Shown here piece after piece: positions 37,780-46,550 of a stretch of DNA of 64,000 nt (position 1 is its first letter; each line of letters begins with the position of its first letter). Location of the stretch: NCBI GenBank assembly GCA_028280945.1, contig JANQKV010000056.1, positions 1 to 64,000 of the forward strand. The letters run 5' to 3'. The position numbers were made by a program, and so were the translations under genes. Under the pieces are notes generated by a model, which was not told the DNA's origin, made no database searches, and worked only from the letters and a program-made list of their open reading frames with translations. This DNA is from Opitutaceae bacterium. GTDB taxonomy: Bacteria > Verrucomicrobiota > Verrucomicrobiia > Opitutales > Opitutaceae.

Positions 37780-40473
37780 TTATTCGGCCCGCAATGCGGT
37801 CAGGACATCGATTCGGGCGGCTCGTCGGGCGGGGATCCAGACCGCTACCGTTGCGGCGAAGGCCAGGGCCAACACCGTTCCGATCAACGTGACAGGATCG
37901 TAGGGTGCTATATCGAAAAACGCCGCTCGGGCGGCAAATCCCAGTCCGATGGCCAGCGGTAATCCGATCCCCAACCCCCAAGCTGCCAGTCTCAATGAAT
38001 CGGAAAGCACTTTTCGAGAAATGTCCGCGGGCAAGGCGCCCAGGGCCATGCGGATGCCGATTTCCGCCCGGCGTTGTGCCATGCTATAAGCCATGAGCCC
38101 GTAGAGCCCGATGCAGCTGAGCAAAATCGCCAGTCCTGCCAACGACCCGAAGAGCATCATCATGGACCGTTCCGTGGAAATCGAGCCGTCGAATTGTGCC
38201 TCCAGCGTCGAAATATTGGCCAAGGGAATGGTTGGATCCAAATTAACGATCGTCTGACGGACTTCGTCCACAATCGCCGTCGCAGGAAGGGAGGTGCGAA
38301 CGTAGAAATCCATCGACCTCAAGCTCTGTTGACGCGCTGATGTGAACAAAGTCATGGGAGGCGGTTGACGGACCGCGTCGTAAAGCGTGGGACTGCATAC
38401 TCCGATGATACGGAAATTCCTTCCGTCCATCCGTAGGATCTGGCCCACGGGATTCTGATTGGGGAAACAGTACTCGGCAATCAGCGCGTTGATGACCATG
38501 ACCGCCTCGGTCTCCCTGTTGTCCTGTGGACCGAAGGTGCGACCGTTTTGAACGCCAATGTTGAGGGTTTTGAAATACTCGTCCGCCACGACCATGGTGT
38601 GTGCCTGCCATCGCTCCCCATGCTGAAGTTCCTGCCCTGGGATGCTAAATCCGCTGCTGGACATCGATCCTTGCAACAAGCGCACACTGGAGGCGGAAAC
38701 GGACGCTACCGATGGCAGTTTGATCAGATTGCTGCGGACCTGGTCGAAAAAATCCAGGTGTTGTTCATCCGTGTATCCTTCCTGATTGGCATTCAGTCGA
38801 AACACCAACGTGTTGGTCGCATCGAAGCCCGGATCAATGGCATTGAGGTTGCCAAAGCTGCGCATGAAAAGGCCGGCGCCAGTTACCAGCAAAACGGAGA
38901 GAGCGATTTGTATTGCTACCAGCGCACTCCCCCAGCGGTGTCGGATGAAGTTGCTGGAATTTCCCAATTTGAGATCCGTGACGAGATCGGTTCGCGACGC
39001 CCGAAAGGCCGGCAGCAGTCCACACAAAACGGCGGTGGCGATCGTGATGCCGCCAGCGAACCACAAGACGTTTCGGTCTATGCCCAAATCCAATTCAGGG
39101 CCTAATTGAGCTCCGTGAAAGTTTGCCATGAGCCCGTTTTTAATCAGCTCATCCAAGGCGAGGCCGCAGAGTCCTCCGGCTACGGCGAGCAAGAGGCTTT
39201 CCACCATCAAGCGGCGAATCAGGCGAGAGCGTTGGGCGCCGATCGCCGCGCAGATGGCAAACTCGTGTCGCCGCACGGTGGCTCGCGCCAACAACAGACC
39301 GGCGAGGTTGGCGCAGGCGATTAGCAGAATCACCGCGACCACCCCTTGGAGGGCGAGTAGTCTGGAAGTAAGGAACTCCCGAGCGGGCACGATGCCCGAC
39401 CGCCCGTCTTTAATCAAAATATCGGAACTGTCGGCCCGAGATCGGGATTGCTCAAAGGCACTTGCCAACAGGGGCTGCAGGACTTCGCCCAGCTGTTCAT
39501 CGGTGTGCCCGGTGCGTAACCGCACCATCAAACGAACCCACCAATTGTCGTAGGAGCGCATGGTCCGGGAGGGCCGCAGAACGGACTTCGCCGCCAACGG
39601 CACGTAAACATCGAACCTGTTGCCGGGGAAAGGGGAGGCGTGTTCAGGTGGCAGCACCCCAACGATTACAAATTTGTTTCGGTCGATGCTGATGGATTGA
39701 CCGAGAATACCGTAATCGGAGTCGAAGCGGGTCTGCCAAAGACCGTGAGTGATTATGGCAACGGGTTCGGAATTGGGGAGATCGTCGGTTGGTTCAAATA
39801 CACGCCCGATTTGCGCGGATTGCTGCATGCCGGTGAAATAATTATCCGACACCATCATGACATCGGAGAACCCCACTGTGCCTGCCGCCATGGTTGTTTG
39901 GTTGCCCAACGGAAAACAACCGAACACTTCGCCCAGCGATTCAGCTCCGGCGCGAAAGTCCTCGAATGTGGGGTGAGGGAAGGCGTCGGCCTGCCTTTGG
40001 CCATTCACCATGGAGGAGCTGCCGGTAAAGCTGGGTATGGAGACCTCTTGTCCGGTCCATTGCAGGATGCGCAGTTGTTCAGGGTGGGGCACGGGCAAGG
40101 AGCGAAGCAGCATCGCGTTCACCACACTGAAGATCGCGGCGTTGGCGCCGATCCCGATGGCGAGGGTCAGCACGGCCACCGTGGTGAAGCCGGGGGATTT
40201 TCGGAGTTTCCGGGACGCAAACACGAAGTCCTGCCAGATCTGCTCCAGCCAAACCCCAAGGCGTGCGTCCCGCACCTCCTCGGTGCGGGCATCAATTGAA
40301 CCAAATTCGGCGGCAGCTCGGCGGCGGGCGGTGGCGGGGTCTTCGCCCATGGCGATGCGGCGGGCGGTCTCGTGCTCGATGTGGTCGCGCATTTCCGCGG
40401 CCATGTCGCGATCGTGGGAGTGGCGTCGAAAGGCGCGGCAAATGCGGGTGAGGTAGCCGGAGATTCTGCTCAT
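37780..40473 (-). CDS. ADOP-type orphan permease 3 of the cluster
   Basis: 897 aa, the same length as its downstream sister. Signature segments are RDMAAEMRDHIEHETARR, DARTEEVRDARLGVWLEQIW, TM1 VAVLTLAIGIGANAAIFSVV, RRHEFAICAAIGAQRSRLI, RRAEIGIRMALGALPADIS and the end DVLTALRAE. A 103-nt gap containing a short interspersed repeat separates it from permease 2 upstream, the longest gap in the array, so an internal promoter is possible there. Confidence 0.93.
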   Translation of the reverse strand: MSRISGYLTRICRAFRRHSHDRDMAAEMRDHIEHETARRIAMGEDPATARRRAAAEFGSIDARTEEVRDARLGVWLEQIWQDFVFASRKLRKSPGFTTVAVLTLAIGIGANAAIFSVVNAMLLRSLPVPHPEQLRILQWTGQEVSIPSFTGSSSMVNGQRQADAFPHPTFEDFRAGAESLGEVFGCFPLGNQTTMAAGTVGFSDVMMVSDNYFTGMQQSAQIGRVFEPTDDLPNSEPVAIITHGLWQTRFDSDYGILGQSISIDRNKFVIVGVLPPEHASPFPGNRFDVYVPLAAKSVLRPSRTMRSYDNWWVRLMVRLRTGHTDEQLGEVLQPLLASAFEQSRSRADSSDILIKDGRSGIVPAREFLTSRLLALQGVVAVILLIACANLAGLLLARATVRRHEFAICAAIGAQRSRLIRRLMVESLLLAVAGGLCGLALDELIKNGLMANFHGAQLGPELDLGIDRNVLWFAGGITIATAVLCGLLPAFRASRTDLVTDLKLGNSSNFIRHRWGSALVAIQIALSVLLVTGAGLFMRSFGNLNAIDPGFDATNTLVFRLNANQEGYTDEQHLDFFDQVRSNLIKLPSVASVSASSVRLLQGSMSSSGFSIPGQELQHGERWQAHTMVVADEYFKTLNIGVQNGRTFGPQDNRETEAVMVINALIAEYCFPNQNPVGQILRMDGRNFRIIGVCSPTLYDAVRQPPPMTLFTSARQQSLRSMDFYVRTSLPATAIVDEVRQTIVNLDPTIPLANISTLEAQFDGSISTERSMMMLFGSLAGLAILLSCIGLYGLMAYSMAQRRAEIGIRMALGALPADISRKVLSDSLRLAAWGLGIGLPLAIGLGFAARAAFFDIAPYDPVTLIGTVLALAFAATVAVWIPARRAARIDVLTALRAE

Positions 40474-40479
40474 TTTAAA

Positions 40480-40570
40480 GTGGTGGATGGCTAGTAGAGG
40501 GTAGTGTGTAGTTAAATAAGGGATACGCAGGATTTGATGCTCGCTCGTCGCTACCCACCACTCGCTACTG
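40480..40570. repeat. Second copy of the GTAGCGAG-type repeat
   Basis: GTGGTGGATGGCTAGTAGAG on the left and GTCGCTACCCACCACTCGCTAC on the right form an imperfect inverted repeat in the 103-nt gap between permeases 2 and 3. It shares vocabulary with 26680-26788. Confidence 0.4.
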
Positions 40571-40576
40571 ATCGAT

Positions 40577-43228
40577 TTATTCGCTGCGCAGCGCTTCGGT
40601 GGGGTTGATCTTGGTGGCTCGCCAGGCGGGCAGGCCGAGGGCGATCGAAGCGGCGGTGATCAGCACCACGCCCGCGCCGAGATATACCACGGGGGCGAAT
40701 GCATCGACGTCGTAGAGCAGATTTGAGATGATCCGGGTGCCAGACCAGGCCACGAAAATTCCCAGGGCGATCCCGGCCAATACAATCCTAGCCCCCTGCT
40801 GGTAGACGAGGGCGGCGATCTGGCCGCGCTGAGCTCCCACGGCTACTCGGATACCCAGCTCCCGGCGTCGCTGCCGCATGAGGTAGGAAACGACGCCATA
40901 GAGTCCGACTGCGGTGATCAGCACGGTTACCCCGGAGAAGAACAGCAGCAGTTGCAGGATGGAGTGCTCCAGGGCGACCGCTTCCCTGACCCAATCACTG
41001 ATCAAGGCCACCTCCGCCAACGGGAGCCCCGGGTCGATGCCGGCCACGATGGAGCTGATCGATGAAACCAGGGACGTCGGGGAACCGGTTCCTCGCACTA
41101 CAAAACTCATGACCGCCACGTCGGCGGTCTGGAGCTGGCCGGCCGGCACGTAGATCATCGCCTTGATTTCGTTACGCAGGCTGAAGTGCTGCACGTTGTG
41201 CACGATGCCGATCACTTCCATCGGTTTTTCCTGCCAGCCGAATTGGATGCTGCGACCGATGGCATCCTCCTCGCCGAAATGGTTGTGGGCCAGGCGTTCG
41301 TTAATGATCACGACGGGAGACGCGTCGGCGTGATCCCGGCGGTCGAAGAACCGGCCCCTGATCAAGTCAATGCCCATTGTCGCGTGGTAGTCGTCCAGCA
41401 CCACCCGGGCCTGCACGGGCTTTGGCTCCGGCTCTCCGCGGCCGTCGATGAACCACCAACCCCAACCCTCCGAGTGGCCACTGAGGGGCGGTGCGTGACT
41501 GCCGGTGACGGCGGTCACGCCGGGCAGGGCGGCGGTCTGCCCGCGGATGCGATCAAACATCTGCACGCGGGTCTCGTGATCGGTGTAGTCGGTATCCGGA
41601 AGAGTGATACGAAAGCTCAGGCGGTCCTCCGTTTGGAATCCCGGGTCAACTGATGTCAGACGCACGAAACTCACCAGCATCAATCCCGCGGCGACTAGCA
41701 CAGCGGTGGCGATGGCAAACTGGGCGGTCATCAGTCCATTCAACAATCGGTTCTGATTCTGTCCGGCCGTGGTGCTGCGGTTGGCGGTGTCAATGGCCTG
41801 GTCCGCGGACCGCACCCGGCAAAGGCTGGCCGCGGTGATCGCGAAGGTGGTCAACGCGCATACGACCAAGGCGAACAGAATCGCATCGCGGTCGAATCCG
41901 AAACGGGCAATTGCAGTGAGAGCGGGAGGGCCGACCCGCGCCAGCAGGTTGACACCCCATGAAGCGAGCAATACTCCGCCGATGCTCCCCAGCACAGCCA
42001 ACAGTCCCGTCTCCGCCAACAATTGCCGCGTGAGGCGACCGCGGCTGGCGCCCAAGGCCGAGCGCACGGAAAATTCACCTTCCCGGGAAATGGTGCGCAC
42101 CAGGGTGAGTTTGACACCGTTGACCACCGTGCTGATGAGCAGCAGGGCAACGAGCGTGACGGTTGCCCACAGCGCCGGTCGGACGAGTCGGTTGCGATCT
42201 TCCTGCAGACTGACGACCCGGGTGAGGGATTCTTCGCTGAGCTCCGGGCGTTCCGTTTGGATGCGCTCGGCGACGGCAAGCATTTCGGCATGGGCGGAGT
42301 CGACCGTGACGCCGGGTTTCAACTTGGCGACCACGTTGTAATACCATTCCCCGCGATTGAGTCGTTCAATTGGTTCCAGAAACGGCAGCAGAAAGTCAGT
42401 GTTTTCGGGACGAGGTAGAATGGTTAAAAACGCTTCCGGAGACAGCACGCCAATCACCCGGTGAGACTGGGCGTCGAGTGTGATGTGCCGGTCGAGTACG
42501 GAAGGGTCACGATTGAAATCGGTCACCCATGTCTCGTGGGAAAGCACGGCCACGGCTTCCGCTCCGGGCGACGCGTCTTCCGCCGTAAGTCGGCGACCCA
42601 GCTGCATTGGCAACCCCACGATATCGTAGAGACTGGGGCTGGCGACTAGAGCCCTAGCCTGCCGGGGCGAACGGTTGTTGTGATTAAATACCGTGGTGCG
42701 CTGGGAGAAGATCGCAAAGTATTCAAAGGAGGAGGTGCGTTCCCGCCAGGCATGAATCAACGGACCGCTGGTGGTTTGATTGGCGGAGTGACCGTCCTCT
42801 TTGCGGGTGGCGGCCACCCGCACCACGCGATCGGAGTCGGCGAAAGGCAGATCGCGCCACAACACCTCATTGACGATGCTAAAAATGGTCGCAGCCGAAC
42901 CAATGCCCAGCGTGAGAATCAAGACAGTGACCACGGAAAAGGTCGGTGACTTGCGCAGGCCGCGCAGAGCGTAGCGCAGATCGATCCGGAGGTCATCAAA
43001 CCACGCCCCCATCCGAGCGTCGCGCACCTCTTCGGTGCGGGCATCGACCGAGCCGAACTCAGCCGCGGCTCGGCGGCGCGCGGTGGCGGGGTGCTCGCCG
43101 GTGGCGATGCGACGGGCGGTTTCCTGTTCGAGGTGGGATTGCATTTCCGCGGCCAGTCCGCCGTCGGATTCGCGACGGAAAAACATGCGGCGCAGACGCA
43201 CCCAGAACCCTCGCAGTCGATCGATCAT
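40577..43228 (-). CDS. ADOP-type orphan permease 2 of the cluster, coupled to PadR
   Basis: 883 aa. The N-terminus is SDGGLAAEMQSHLEQETARR, then DARTEEVRDARMGAWFDDL, TM1 VTVLILTLGIGSAATIFSIV, FtsX 1 SREGEFSVRSALGASRGRLT, FtsX 2 RRRELGIRVAVGAQRGQIA and the end NPTEALRSE. Its ATG overlaps the padR stop by 4 nt (ATGA), so the regulator and this permease are translated together. Its first periplasmic domain differs markedly from permeases 3-5, suggesting a different ligand. Confidence 0.93.
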   Translation of the reverse strand: MIDRLRGFWVRLRRMFFRRESDGGLAAEMQSHLEQETARRIATGEHPATARRRAAAEFGSVDARTEEVRDARMGAWFDDLRIDLRYALRGLRKSPTFSVVTVLILTLGIGSAATIFSIVNEVLWRDLPFADSDRVVRVAATRKEDGHSANQTTSGPLIHAWRERTSSFEYFAIFSQRTTVFNHNNRSPRQARALVASPSLYDIVGLPMQLGRRLTAEDASPGAEAVAVLSHETWVTDFNRDPSVLDRHITLDAQSHRVIGVLSPEAFLTILPRPENTDFLLPFLEPIERLNRGEWYYNVVAKLKPGVTVDSAHAEMLAVAERIQTERPELSEESLTRVVSLQEDRNRLVRPALWATVTLVALLLISTVVNGVKLTLVRTISREGEFSVRSALGASRGRLTRQLLAETGLLAVLGSIGGVLLASWGVNLLARVGPPALTAIARFGFDRDAILFALVVCALTTFAITAASLCRVRSADQAIDTANRSTTAGQNQNRLLNGLMTAQFAIATAVLVAAGLMLVSFVRLTSVDPGFQTEDRLSFRITLPDTDYTDHETRVQMFDRIRGQTAALPGVTAVTGSHAPPLSGHSEGWGWWFIDGRGEPEPKPVQARVVLDDYHATMGIDLIRGRFFDRRDHADASPVVIINERLAHNHFGEEDAIGRSIQFGWQEKPMEVIGIVHNVQHFSLRNEIKAMIYVPAGQLQTADVAVMSFVVRGTGSPTSLVSSISSIVAGIDPGLPLAEVALISDWVREAVALEHSILQLLLFFSGVTVLITAVGLYGVVSYLMRQRRRELGIRVAVGAQRGQIAALVYQQGARIVLAGIALGIFVAWSGTRIISNLLYDVDAFAPVVYLGAGVVLITAASIALGLPAWRATKINPTEALRSE

Positions 43229-43572
43229 CCCAGGTCCTTCAGTTTCGCACCGAGCACTTGGTTGACCGCGAGAGACAGGCGCTCCCAGTTGGCGGTTTCA
43301 TTGGCGAGCTGTTTACGACCGAGCTTCGTGATTTCGTAGAACTTGGCCTTTCGATTGTTCTCCGAGATTCCCCAGTCCGAGGTGATCCAGCCCTGTTCCT
43401 CGAGCCGGTAGAGCGCGGGATAGAGTGAGCCCTGTTCAACGCGCAGCACGTCTTCGGAAATTTGGCGGATGCGCACGCTGATGCCGAACCCGTGCATGGG
43501 CTGCAGCTGCAGGGCCTTGAGGATCAGCATGTCGAGGGTGCCTTGGAGGAGGTCGGTCTTGTCTTTGGCCAT
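43225..43572 (-). CDS. PadR-family transcriptional regulator
   Basis: 115 aa. This winged-helix regulator has LDMLILKALQLQPMHGFGIS and the recognition/wing part VEQGSLYPALYRLEEQGWI, followed by a C-terminal dimerisation helix. Family members are ligand-responsive dimeric repressors. It sits between permeases 1 and 2 and overlaps permease 2 by 4 nt, an arrangement common for ADOP genes. It is the likely controller of the array, with a candidate operator at 46323-46359. The 51-nt gap upstream shows no clear dyad. Confidence 0.94.
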   Translation of the reverse strand: MAKDKTDLLQGTLDMLILKALQLQPMHGFGISVRIRQISEDVLRVEQGSLYPALYRLEEQGWITSDWGISENNRKAKFYEITKLGRKQLANETANWERLSLAVNQVLGAKLKDLG

Positions 43573-43623
43573 GGTGAAAAAGGGTTGGGAGGGTGAAATG
43601 GAATACTCGTGTGCGCCGGGAGG

Positions 43624-46266
43624 TTATTCATCCCGCAAGGCGACGATGGGATCGACGGCGGTTGCTCGTCGGGCGGGCAGCCAACAGGCGATCAAAGTCG
43701 TGGCGAGCAATAGCCCGGTAATGGCTCCGGCAATGATGGGTTCAGCGGGTGGTAATGCCGGGAGCAGCGATTGAAGGATCCGGGCTACAGTCCACGCCCC
43801 GACTGAACCGATGGCGGTGCCGACCAGCGTGAGTTGCAGTCCCTGACTCAGTATGAGAACGAGAACGTCCCGCCATTGGGCGCCGAGGGCCATGCGAATG
43901 CCGATCTCATTGGTGCGTTGGGCAACGTGTCCTGAGACCACACCGTAGAGACCGATGGCGGCAAGGGTGAGCCCCAGCAGGGCAAATCCAATCAGGACCT
44001 TGCCGATCAACGCGAAATTTGCCGTATTGTTGCGCACGATCCGCGATGCTGGATTGATCTCCGCGACGGGAAGTTCCGGATCGAGCTCGGCAATGATTTG
44101 ACGGACGCTTTCCACCAATGTTGCGGGTGGCACAGCACACTTCATGGCGATGGAGAAAGACCGGGGTGGATTGGAAGCCAAGGGTCGGTAGGTCTGAAAT
44201 CGCTCGCCCGAGCTGTCTAGATTGGACGCGAACTTCACGTCCTGGACGATTCCCACGATTTCTTGCCACTTGTCGGGTTGCCGGGGATGGGCGATTCGTT
44301 TGCCTATGGCCGATTCACCCGGCCAAAGACTGTGGGCCATGGATGCACTGATGATGGTCGGGGTGGGTCCCTCTGCGTCCGCAGGCTGGAAGGGGCGTCC
44401 TTCGACGATCGCTATTCCCATGGTTGAGAAGTAGTCTGGAGTCACGAGATTGACATCCCGCATCGGTTCGGTGCCGGCTTTAAGTGGGGGATGGCCCTCG
44501 ACAATGTAGTATTGTCCCCAGCCAAAACCATAGAACGGCAATGTGCGGGAAAGTGAAACCCCCTCCACCCCGGGCAGGGCGGCAAGACGGGATTCCAATC
44601 GATCGTAGAACACCTGTATGGCAGCGTTGTCGGGATACTTGGTTTCCGGCAGGCTCAAACGGGCCGTGAGCAGGTCGTCGGTTTGCCAACCGACATCACG
44701 ATCAACAAATCGATCCAACCCCCGCATGAAAAACCCGGCGCCCGTCAGGAGAATCAAGGCGAGCGCAACCTCGGCGATGATCAAGCCGTGCCGAAGCCGG
44801 GCATGCGCCACCGACGTCGTGCCCCGGCCGGACTGTTTCAGTGCTCCGTTGACGTCGGTGCGTGAAGACAGCACCGCCGGCAACAAACCGAAGATCACCG
44901 CTGCCAACAGCGCCGCGGCGAAAGCAAAACCGGCGATCCGCCAATCAATGGCCAACGCCGAAGGCTGGTCCCCCCAGAACGAGTGGGAGCTCAAGGCGGC
45001 GTTCACCCATGCGGCGATCAACAGCCCCAATCCACCTCCGCCGAGTGCGAGGACCAATGACTCTGCCAACGAATGCCAGATCAACCTGATACGGGAGGCC
45101 CCGAGAGCGGCCCGGATGGCGTGTTCGCGGGTGCGCAAAACGTTTCGGGCAAAGAAAAGGTTGGCCAAGTTGACGCAGGCGATCAGGAGCACGCAGGTCG
45201 CCAAGCCCATCGCAAACAAGGTGAGGAGACGGACCATCTTATCCTGAGTGGAGCGCACGAACGGGATGAGGTTCATCCCCGTTTCCGAGTTGGTGGCGGG
45301 ATGAACCAATGCCAGCGCGGCACAGTGCGAGTTCATTTCCGCATGAGCCATGGCAACCGTGGCTTCCGGGCTGAGTCGCCCGAGCATCGAGAGCCAGTTG
45401 CTTCCCCGTGCTTCCAAGTCGTCCGCCGCAAACGAGAGGGGTTTCCAGCCCGAGATCGAACCCCACAACATCGGATCTTCAAATCCCGCCGGCATGATCC
45501 CCACGATGTGGATCAGCTCACCGTCGAGACGTATGGACTGACCCAGAATACTGGGATCGGCAGCGAATCTCTGCTGCCAGAATGCATGCGTGATCACGAC
45601 AACATCATCATTGTCCGGTTGATCATCCTCCGGGGTAAGGGAACGTCCCAGTTCCGGAGACACACCCAGGGCCGCGAAGAAGTTTCCGGAAACGGCCAAC
45701 ATCTGCAATTGTTCGGCGGGTTGCCCGGGTTCGGCATGATTGACGCTGGTTCGAGCATACGCGGCGAGGTGGCTGAACGACTTGGTCCGGTCTCGCAGAT
45801 CGACGTAGTTGGCCGGCGAATGCGGTGCATCCTGCATGGTTGGAGTTGTCCGAAAAACGCGGATCAATTGGTCCGATTCCGGATAGGGCGCCCGGTGAAA
45901 CAGCAAGGCATCAAGTATGCTGAACATCGACGTATTCACCCCGACGCCGAGGGCGAGGGTAAGGAGGGCAATTGAAGTGAAGGCTGGGGCTTTCATGAGA
46001 GAGCGCACTCCGAATCGCAGATCGCGACCGAGCACGGTCAGGTTTGCTCCCAACCTTGCATCCCTGACTTCTTCGGTGCGGGCGTCGATGGAGCCGAACA
46101 TGGCCTTGGCTCGGCGATGGGCGGTTGCGGGACTTTCGCCATGAGCAATTAGGCGTTCGGTTTCCGCTTCTACATGAAACTGCATCTCTTCCGCCATTTC
46201 GCGCTCAAAGCTGCGCCGGCCAATCACACGTCTGAGCCGGGTGAATACGCTTTTGATTTTTGGCAT
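43624..46266 (-). CDS. ADOP-type orphan permease 1 of the cluster (promoter-proximal)
   Basis: 880 aa from ATG 46266 (MPKIKSVFTRLRR). In-frame codons upstream encode Pro/Ser-rich residues atypical of the family. Segments are FEREMAEEMQFHVEAETER, DARTEEVRDARLGANL, TM1 IALLTLALGVGVNTSMFSIL, FtsX 1 TREHAIRAALGASRIRLI, FtsX 2 QRTNEIGIRMALGAQWRDV and the end DPIVALRDE. It is the first gene of the array, facing away from the cytochrome gene. padR begins 51 nt downstream. Confidence 0.92.
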   Translation of the reverse strand: MPKIKSVFTRLRRVIGRRSFEREMAEEMQFHVEAETERLIAHGESPATAHRRAKAMFGSIDARTEEVRDARLGANLTVLGRDLRFGVRSLMKAPAFTSIALLTLALGVGVNTSMFSILDALLFHRAPYPESDQLIRVFRTTPTMQDAPHSPANYVDLRDRTKSFSHLAAYARTSVNHAEPGQPAEQLQMLAVSGNFFAALGVSPELGRSLTPEDDQPDNDDVVVITHAFWQQRFAADPSILGQSIRLDGELIHIVGIMPAGFEDPMLWGSISGWKPLSFAADDLEARGSNWLSMLGRLSPEATVAMAHAEMNSHCAALALVHPATNSETGMNLIPFVRSTQDKMVRLLTLFAMGLATCVLLIACVNLANLFFARNVLRTREHAIRAALGASRIRLIWHSLAESLVLALGGGGLGLLIAAWVNAALSSHSFWGDQPSALAIDWRIAGFAFAAALLAAVIFGLLPAVLSSRTDVNGALKQSGRGTTSVAHARLRHGLIIAEVALALILLTGAGFFMRGLDRFVDRDVGWQTDDLLTARLSLPETKYPDNAAIQVFYDRLESRLAALPGVEGVSLSRTLPFYGFGWGQYYIVEGHPPLKAGTEPMRDVNLVTPDYFSTMGIAIVEGRPFQPADAEGPTPTIISASMAHSLWPGESAIGKRIAHPRQPDKWQEIVGIVQDVKFASNLDSSGERFQTYRPLASNPPRSFSIAMKCAVPPATLVESVRQIIAELDPELPVAEINPASRIVRNNTANFALIGKVLIGFALLGLTLAAIGLYGVVSGHVAQRTNEIGIRMALGAQWRDVLVLILSQGLQLTLVGTAIGSVGAWTVARILQSLLPALPPAEPIIAGAITGLLLATTLIACWLPARRATAVDPIVALRDE

Positions 46267-46322
46267 AGCGGAGGGCGAGCGTGACGATTGAGGATGGGGG
46301 GGAGATAGGCTCTTTCCTAGAT

Positions 46323-46359
46323 TGTCGACATGAGAGACAGGCACTCCTGTCGATTGTCA
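46323..46359 (-). promoter_or_regulatory. TGTC/GACA dyad cluster, candidate PadR operator
   Basis: The palindrome TGTCGACA (46323-46330) is followed by GACAGG-CACT-CCTGTC (46336-46351) and another TGTC..TGTCA half (46348-46358). The cluster lies about 57-93 nt upstream of permease 1. Clustered dyads fit an operator. The link to PadR is inferred from position alone. The remainder of the 284-nt divergent gap shows nothing definite. Confidence 0.35.
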
Positions 46360-46550
46360 AGGAGAACGCTCTCTTGGTGGATAAGTTACGGGAAAAGTGC
46401 CTCGAATCGGTTGACCGCGGCGCTGCCTTCTGGTCGACGTTCCCTGATTCTTCAGCCATCTGCGGGGAGGGAATCATGGCATCCGGTTTCTTTCCGACCT
46501 TCCCCACACAAGGTTTGTAACCGCCGTTGATTCCATGCGTCTTGATTTTG

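Noticed and set aside
46281..46520. 79-codon plus-strand frame upstream of the cytochrome gene
   Set aside because: It runs through the dyad cluster and promoter region, with no ribosome-binding site or recognisable product.
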